From: an uncultured Oscillospiraceae bacterium
GTDB lineage: Bacteria > Bacillota > Clostridia > Oscillospirales > Oscillospiraceae
DNA length: 64,000 bases
NCBI GenBank assembly: GCA_944387095.1
Contig: CALXDP010000006.1
Location: 1 to 64,000 of the forward strand
Reading direction: 5' to 3'
In this document: positions 1 to 9,000 of the stretch, piece by piece
Layout of the letters: each line of letters begins with the position of its first letter
Position numbering within the stretch: position 1 is the first letter of the stretch
Position numbers and translations under genes: made by a program
Notes under the pieces: generated by a model
Database searches by the model: none
Seen by the model: only the letters and a program-made list of their open reading frames with translations
Told to the model about the DNA's origin: nothing

Positions 1-3000
1 TGGTGGGCCTGACCATTGTGGACGGCGCTGTAGGGTACCATGGTGACATGGAAGCCGCCCCAGGTGATCTCGTGGTCGCCGTCGCCGTCCTCGATGTTGC
101 CATCGTTGTCGGTGTCGCCGTCGCCGCCGTCACCGCCTTCGCCCGGGGTGATGGTGTAGGTCAGGTCGAAGCCGCCCTGGTAGTTGCCCGTCATGGTGAC
201 CCGCACGGTGTACTCGCCCACCGCGATCATCTCGGTCACCGCGCCGCCGTCGCTGTCCAGGTAGGTCACGGTGTAGTCCGTACCCGGCTGCAGTTCAGTG
301 CCCGGCGCATTCTCATCGGGCTGGTAGGTCACGGTGATGGTGGGATTGTGGGGCTGACCGTTGAAGGGCTGAGACACAGGGCTCATCTCCACCCGGAAGC
401 CGCTGACGGTCTCAATGACGCCGTCGGGCGTATCCTCGTCGTCAGGGCCGCCCACGTCCTCGATATTGCCGTCGTCATCGGTGTCCGTATCGGGATCCAC
501 CACGCCGTCGCCGTCTTCATCGCCCTTGTCGGGATTGGGATCGGGATCCGGGTCGCCGGGATCGGGGTCGGGTAGTACGCTGATGGCCTCCACGGTGATG
601 TCCACGGTGCCAGTCACGGTGTAGTTCTTGGCCACCTCGTTGTCCGGGCTGACGTCGCTCAGCGTCGGGGTCAGCTGGTAGTCGCCAGCGTTCAGGTTAC
701 CCGCCGTCACAGTTACGTTGACCTCGTCCGCGTCATTATCCTGGAACCCGGAGACATTATAGTGCTCAGTCGCAGTCAAGGTGTCAGGCACGGAGCCGTA
801 GGTGAAGGTAGGCGTACCGACCGTTTCCACGGTGAGGGGCGCCTGGTTAATAATGAAGTTCACATACCGGACACCGGTGTAGTTGCCAGTGCCCCGGATG
901 GCCACAGGGTAGGTACCCGCATCGGTCTCTTCCACTGTGGCATCAACGGTGTAATCGGTGGTCGCCGCGATCTGCGAATACTCGCTGTCGGTGAGGTAAA
1001 TCTGCCCCGGGCGCTGCGGGGCGCCGTTGTAGGTGGCCACGCCCGGGCCAACCGCGCTCACCGTGGCGTCATTGACGTCCTTGGGGTTGATGACCACGGT
1101 CACAACAGCGTTGCCACTGCTTATGAAATTGTAACTCACCGTGTATACGCCAGCGTTGACCATCTGGTAGGCGTTCACATCAGCCGTCACGTCATCGGGT
1201 GTCCCGCCGTTGTAGGAAATCGTGATCTGGTCAGGTTCGACCGGAGTACTGTCACCCTCCTGGGTGATGGTGATGCCATTCAGCACGGAGACCCGGTTCT
1301 GACCGTTGAAGGTCACGGTGATGATCCCATTCTCCCCGTCGATCACAATATCGCCGGAATCGGGGTCATCAGGGTCGGGGTCGGGAATCACAGGCTCATA
1401 ACCGCCCGTGGGCTGCGCCAGACGGACAAAGGTGGCGGTGCCCAGAGCTCCGACGTGGTCATCCACGCCAGCGGCGGTGATGACATACATGCCAACATTC
1501 GCCAGCTGAGCATCAGGGTCATTCAACTCCTGCGGAGCGCTCAAAGTGCCGTCCTGCTGGTACACCTGATAGGTCAGGGTGTACTCGCCCTCGTTCAGCG
1601 TGTCGCCATCCAACGCCACACTGATGCTGGGCGTATTACCGTCGTTCTCAAACAGCGACTGGGGATCTACCGTCACATCCAGATTGAGCAAATTGGCCGC
1701 GATCCGGAAGGTCTGACGCGCCTCCAGGTTGGAGTATTCCCCGCGGCCCTCCACGATGACCGTGGCGGTACCCACGTTCAGGTTGTTCTCATACCGCACG
1801 ATGTAATCCGTGCCCACAGTCAGTTGCCGACCGGTGCCATCGTGGACGGTGGGTTCGGGCACAATCAAGCTGCCGGTATAAGTGTAGCTGTTCTGGATGC
1901 CCGAGATGGTCAGGTCAGTGTCCGCCGTGATGGTGAAGGTCAGCGTCACGGAGCCGGTGTAGTTGCCGATACCGGTGATGGTGACCGTACCCTGGGTAGA
2001 CACGTTGGGACCATAGTCCACGGTGTACTCGCTGCTGCGGTTCAGGTCCACAGCCCGGTCGGTATCCCGGACGGTGACCTGGGGCTGGATAGACCCGCCG
2101 TTGTAGGGGTAGCTGTCCAGGACGCCCGAGATCAGGATATCATCCGCCGCTTGAGACCCACTGCCGATGCTCTTGGCCACGATCTCGAAGGTGGTCGTGC
2201 CGCTCAGATCAGCGTAGTCCGTGCCCTCACGGCCAGCGACATGGATGAAGGCCGTACCCACGCCGGTGTTGCGCTCGTAGGACACGTCGTAGTCGCGGCC
2301 CGCCTCCAGCGGGAGACCGTTGAAGGTGACGCTGACATCGGGCTGAATGGGTCTTCCGGTGTAGGTGTAGGTTCCGCCGCCACCCACGCCGCTCTCATCG
2401 TTGATCTCCACGTCCAGGCCGCCGCCGGTTCCGGTGCTGCTGGTAATGGTGTAGTTCCCGCTAATGGTGCCATTGTAGCGGTCGCCAGTACCAGTGGCGG
2501 TGATGGTGTAGGTACCCTGGCTGATCATCTGGTCGCCAGTGATGTTGTCACCGGCGTAGCTCAGATTATAGTCCACGCCGGACTGCAGCAGCTGGCCATT
2601 GTGGGTGACCACGACATACACGCGGTCGTTGTGGCTCTCGCCGTCAAACGCGCCGGTGGACGGATAGATGTACATCTGGAACACGTTGTTCGGGTCGTCC
2701 TCGCCGCCATCGCCGCCGTCGGGCGGGTTGATAGTGGCCGCGCTGACGATGACGTCACTGGCCAGCGCCAGCTGGTAGTTGGCCGCGTCCGTCCCGGATA
2801 GGTAGCCCCGCACCGCGTCCACGTGGGTGTTTACACCCAGGCCCACAGGCACATACAGATTGATAACCACGTTGTCGCCGTTCTCGATTTCGGCTTCAAT
2901 CTCCGCCTCAAGGTCGGACAGGTCCACGGTGGTGTAGCCGAAGGTCGCGTTCACGTTGGTATTTACGCTGATGGTCTTGGGGTCGATGGTGTAGTACGCG

Positions 3001-6000
3001 TTGAGGGTGCCGGTGAAGTTACCGGTACCGGTGACCGTCACCAGGTAGCTGCCCGCGCCGGTATCAGCCGTGATAGCGTTCAGGCCGGTCACGGTGTAAT
3101 CCTGGGTCACGGCCAGATTCCCGCTGGTGATTTCCGGGTCAGTGACGGTGATCGTCCTTTCAGTGGGAGCCGTCACGCTATCACCATAGGTGTGGCCGTT
3201 CAGACCGCCGATGCTTCCGTTGCTGATGTCCTGGGGCTGGATGTACACGGTGGCGGTGGCGCTACTGCTGGCGAAGTTGCCGCCAGCATTGCCCTGCACC
3301 CGGATGGTGTACACGCCAGCGTTAATCATCTCAATGTTGGTGCCCTGCTGCTCCTCACCGTTGTTGTAGGACACGTAGACGGTGTAGTCGCTCACTCCAA
3401 CCGCGCTGCCGTTAGCGTTAACGCCCAAGTCAGTCAGCACACCGTTCTGGTTGGTGCCGTTGTAGGTCAGCACTCGCTCACCAGCATCCAGGCCAGTGAT
3501 GACGAAAGCGTTCTGGGTGCCGTCCTGGCCGCCGCCCGTGGAGGTATCCGCCGCAGTGCGCACGAAGATGGCGGTGCCACTGTTGCCGGTGTAGCCGTTC
3601 ACGCCGGTGGCGGTGATACGGTACATGCCTGCATCGTCCATCTCGGTGGCGATCGTGTTGGCCGTCAGGGAGCCCCCATTCGTCCAGGTACCGTTGTTGT
3701 ACACCTCGTAGGAGAGGGTATAGTCCTGCGTGATGGCCAGGGTATCATCGCCCATTCTGACAGAGACGGTCGGGTCAGTCCCGTCATAGGCGGACATCTC
3801 GGGGCTAACAGTGACAGTGAAGCCGCCGCCGGCGCTCCCACCACCCAAGGGGGTGATCTGGAAGTGACCCGTGCCGCTGGCGCCATCGTAGTTGTCGCTG
3901 ACGCCGGTCACAGTGACGGTGGCCTGGCCGATCTGGTTAAGGCCCTCATAACCCGTGGTGAAGTCCGTGCTGTCCAGCACGTTGCCGTTGCTGTCGTACA
4001 CCACCAGGAGACCGTCCACAGCGGTGCCTTCCACGCCCAGCTGCTGGCTGGGAACGGGAGCCACAGTCAGCGTGCCGGTGTAGGGGTCGATGGTGAAGCT
4101 CTCCTGACGGGTGCTGGTGTAGTTGCCGATGCCGCCAATGGTAACGGTGGCCTGGCCCGCGTTCAGGTTGTTGCTATAGGCCAGGGTGAAGTCCCGGTTG
4201 AGCTGCAGGCTGCGGCTCGCCTCAGGCACCTGGCTATCCGTGACGGTGGGTAGCGGCTGCTGATAAGAGCCGCTGTAAGTCACGCTGCCAAGGCCACTCA
4301 CGCTGACGGTGCTGATGTCCTTGGGCGCGATGACGTAGGTGCCGAAGCCCGTGGCGCCGCTGTTCGTCCGGACCACGAAGCTGTAGGTGCCCGCGTCGGT
4401 GCTGCTCTCGTTGCTCCAGGTTACCGTGTAGTCCTGGGTGCTCAGTTCGCCCTCGCTACTTGTGACCGTGATGTCGGGACGCTGCACCTCACCGTTGTAG
4501 GTGAAGGTGCCACCGCCGCTGACGCCAGGGTAATCCACCTCCACCTCTAGGGTGGGCTGGACCCACACGGCAAAGTACTCCTCATTCGCCGCGCCCACAG
4601 TGATGGACATGTCGCCCACCGCAGCGCCCTGGCTGGTACTCCAGCCGGCGAAGGTGTAGCCGTCCTGGGTGGCGGTGGGCCGCAGAACCTCACCGTAGGT
4701 CTGGTTTTGCAGAACCACGGTAGTACCGGCGTCTTGGCCGCCAATGGCCGCCACCGTGCCGCCGTGGCCGTTCAGAGTGATCTGAATGTTGCTCACCGGC
4801 CGGTAGACGGCGTAGAAGGTGGTGTCGGCGTTGAAGTCATCCCGCTCAGACAGCTGCTGAGAGGTAATGGTTCCAGCCATGGGGGTGCCCTCCGCCCAGC
4901 CGGCGAAGGTGTAGCCAGCCTGCTCAGGGGCGAGGTTCGCGATGGTGCTCTCCTGCCCCGTCAGGGCGGTGCCGTAGGTGGCCTCCAGCGTGGTTTGCGA
5001 GCGCACCCAGCCGTCCTCCTCCGTCCAGGTGTAGAAGGACAGGGTGACGGGAGCGTACTCGATCTGGAAGGTCATCTCGCGGGTGCCGGTGTAGTTGCCG
5101 GAGCCAGTGATGGTAACGGTGGCCTCGCCAGCCTGGACGTTATCCTCATAGGACAGGTGGAAGTCCGTGCGGTTGTTCAGGGTGATCTCAGAGCCGCCAG
5201 CTGGCGTGTAGGTAATCTCGGGCACAGGCGTGTGGGCGTTGCCGTCGAAAACGAATGGGCCATCCAGCGGGGCTACGGTGATCTCATTAGTGATATCCGC
5301 CGCCTCCGAGATGTCCTTGGGGTTGATCCGGAAGGTGGTGGATCCCGTCATATTCCCATAGGTGTTGCCCCTGCCCTGAACTGTGATGGTGGCCTGGCCA
5401 ACATTCTGGTTTCCGCTGTAAATCACCTCATACTCCGTGCCGGCCTCCAGTGTCTCGCTCCCATAGGTGACAACGATCTGAGGCTGGATGTCCTGCCCGG
5501 TGTAGGTGTACTCGTCGGCGCCATCGATGGCCACGACGAGGTTCGTGCCCGTTCTGGGCGGGGTGACCTCAAAGCTCCCTTCCGCCGTACCGGAGTAGTT
5601 ACCCCTGCCGGTGATGCGGACAATGTAATTGCCCACCTCAACCATGCCGCCGGTGTTGGTCACGTCCGTGTTGCCCGACTCCCCAACGAGGAGATAGCTC
5701 ACCTCGTAATCCGTGTTGCGTGTCAGCATCCGGTTTTGATAGGTCACGAGGATGGTGGGGGTGTGGGCGGCGCCGTTCCACTCGTGAGAGGTTGGCGCCA
5801 CGGTGACAACAAGGTCTCCCTCCTCAGCGGACGACAGGTCCACGGCGGACACGTCCACACCGGACTGGATGTCCAGCACATAGTTGGCCATGTCAGCGCC
5901 ACTCAGGGTGCCGTGGAGGTGAGGATGGTTCTGGCCCACCTGCAGGTTGCTGTCCACATACAGATGGATCTCCACATCGTCCCGCTGGCTGCTGACCGTC

Positions 6001-9000
6001 AGGATCTGCTCTTCCGCCTGGGACAGATAGTCAGCCAGCGCCTCAGCGGTGTCCGTGTAGCCGTATTCCAGCTGCACGTTGCCCATATCAGACCCATCCC
6101 ATGTGCCGCCCACCTGGATCCGCACAGGCTCAATGGTAAATTCGAAGCTGTTGGAGCCGGTGTAGTTGCCGGTGCCGTTGATGGTCACCACATAGGTGCC
6201 CGCGCCGGTGTGGGCCTCATGGTTGTGGGCCGCCTCCGTGTAGTCCCGATCGGCCTGCAGGGTGGTAGCGGTCGCCCCCTGGGCAAGCCCGTCGTCGGTG
6301 ACGGTGTAGGGGTGGTCATGGGCCTGGCCGGTGTAGGTCACGGTAAAGCCGCCCGCTTGCTGAGGAGCAATGGTGGCATTGCTGATGTCCCTGGGCCGGA
6401 TGTAGATGGTCAGGGAGCCGCTCAGGCCATTGTAGTCGCCCGAGGCGTTGCCGGTGACCCGGACCGTATACACGCCCGCGTCCACCATGTTGCCCGTGGG
6501 ATTATCGACTGCCTCACCGTTGTGGGTGACCGTATAGGTGAAGTCGCCATCGTTCAGGGTGGTGTCGCCGCCGCCGTCGCCCGGACTTACCACCACCAGC
6601 TCGCTCAGCAGGGAGCTGTGGTCCACGCCGTCGTAGACGAGCACGGTGCTGCTGGTTTCCAGACTGACCCTCAGTCCGTTCTCATCGCTCAGCGCGGTGC
6701 GCACGAAGGTGGCGGTGCCGCTGGTGCCGGTAAAGGCGCCCGTGCCGGTGGCGGTGACGCGGTAGATGCCCGCCTCGGCCATCGTCTCGTCAGCGGTCGT
6801 CCAGGAGCCGTCCGCCTCGCTGTACCTGTCATAGGACAGCTGGTAGTTCTGGCCCAGAGCCGTCGTCGCGGTGGAGGTGACCTCGATATCGGGCACGCCG
6901 TCCCCCACGGGCATCTGGACCGGGTTGACCACCACGTTCAGCCGGCCGCCGCCCTGGGCCACGATCTGGAAGCGCCCGGTGGCAGACTTGCTGGCGTAGT
7001 TGCCCTGACCGGTCACAATGACCGTGGCCTGTCCAATCTCCTGGTTGTTCTGGTACTGGACCGTATACTCGTCGTCCTGGAGCAGACGGCGGTTGCTGTC
7101 ATACACCAGAAGGGTGGTTCCCTTGGTCAGCTCAATCGCCGATCCGGTGTAAGTCTGATCCGGAATGGGCACGATGGTCAGGTCGCCGTCAGGGGCCACA
7201 ATCTGGAATTGGATTTCCCGCGTCCCCTGATAGTTGCCCACGCCGCGGACCGCCACAGTGCCGCCGCCCACGTCGGTGTTAGCGCCGAAGCTCAGGGCGT
7301 AGTCTGTGCCCAGCGCGAGCACGCCACTGGTCGTGCCGGGGATGGCCGTGTCGGTGACGGTGGGCTGGGGCATGAGGGTGGAGCCGGTAAAGTCATACTG
7401 GGTCTCTACCCCGCTCGTGCTCACAGACTGGTCGGCGATGTCCTTGGGCTGAATCTCAAAAGTGGCAAAGCCCTGCCGCCCCTGGTAGGTTACAATGGCG
7501 GAGGCCACGCCCGCGTTGGTGTTGTTGCGCCACTCCACGCTGTAACCGGTGGTGCCGTCGCCTGCCGAGATGTTCTGCCCATTGTAGGTAACGGTGAGGG
7601 TGGGTGTCTTCGCCGTGCCGTCATAGACCTGGTCGTCCCCGGCCACGGTGACGTCCAGCGCCGCCGCGATCCAGATGGCGTAGTAGGTCTCGCCGCTGGA
7701 CACCGCGATGGTGGGATCCAGCTCGCCCACCGTGTCATCCTGATCCAGGGACCATCCCACGAAGATGTAGCCGCCGGAACGGGTAGGCTGCTGATAGCCC
7801 TGCTGCGTCGACAGCCTCTGGCCGTAGGTGGTGTTGGTCAGCTGCACGGTGCCCTGGTTGCCCGTAAACGTACCGCCGTTGGCGTTCAGCGTAATGCTGA
7901 TGTTGCTCTGCGGCGTGTACACCGCGTAGAAGCTGGTACCGTTGTCGGAGAAGTCATCATCGGTCAGCAGGTCGTTCTTCGGCGGGCCGTAGGGGCCGCT
8001 GTCGTGCCAGCCCTCAAAGGTGTAGCCCGGGACCTCTCTCTGCAGGTCTGTGACCTGATCCTGATAACCCATGTCGGTCAGGCTCTGGCCGTAGGGCAGG
8101 GTGATGGTCGTGGGCTGACTGTCCCATGTGGTTCCATTAAAGGTATAGAACGACAGGGTAACGTCCGGCATATAGATGGCGTAGTAGGTGGTGGCCTCGC
8201 TGGGCACGACGTTGTTGGTCAGGCTCTCCGACTCCACAAAGGTGGAGCCCTGGATGGCCGTCCAGCCCACGAAGCTGCCCACACCATCGCCCGTGGTCAC
8301 CGGGGTGGGAGCGCGGTCCCCAAAGAGCGTGCCGGGCTCCAGCTCAACCTGGACCTCGTTGTTTTGCTGCCCCTCGAAGCCGTGCTCCGACACGAAGGTG
8401 ATGGTCACCGGATTGGTGTTGTTATACCACAGGTGGAAGGTGTTGCTCTCCCCCACATGCAGCTCCACCAGAGTGTCACTCTTGCTGCCGTCCAGCGCAT
8501 AACCGGTCATGCTGTTCAGCACCGTCTGTACCGCGGGCAGGGCCAGCGCGCTCTCCCGGTCCAGCAGGGAGCCGGCAATGGAGCTGCCCGCCACAGGGGT
8601 GCCGGCGATATCATTGGCGCCCCGGTGGATAATGACGGTGTAGCTGGCGTATTCCGAGCTAGTGGCGGGCTCAAACACCGGGTAGAGGTCGATGTAAGCC
8701 TGGCCCGTGGTGGTGGAGTAGTCCACCACGCTACTGTGTACCGCGTCCACCACGCCACGGCTTAGCGTCCCGCCGCTCTGGAGGATGGTGCCTCGGCCGC
8801 CGCTATTGGTGCTGGGGTATAGGCTCCACCCCACGAACACCTGGCCCTCGGGGGCGTTGGGGGCGATGTCGCCGGTGACGGGGATGGGGCCGTCCTCAAA
8901 GGTCGACCAGGACGAGAGGGTGAGGTAATTGCCGCTGCCATCCGCGTTCATGTAGTAGCGCAGCTGGAACTGGATGGCCTCGGTCTCCAGGTAGGCCCGC

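Noticed and set aside
762..8765. Very long plus-strand open frames (about 680, 476 and 1,352 codons) across the left region
   Set aside because: They are antisense to the exoprotein frame, have no recognisable domains or ribosome binding sites, and have compositions expected from reading Thr/Val/Tyr/Gly-rich codons backwards.
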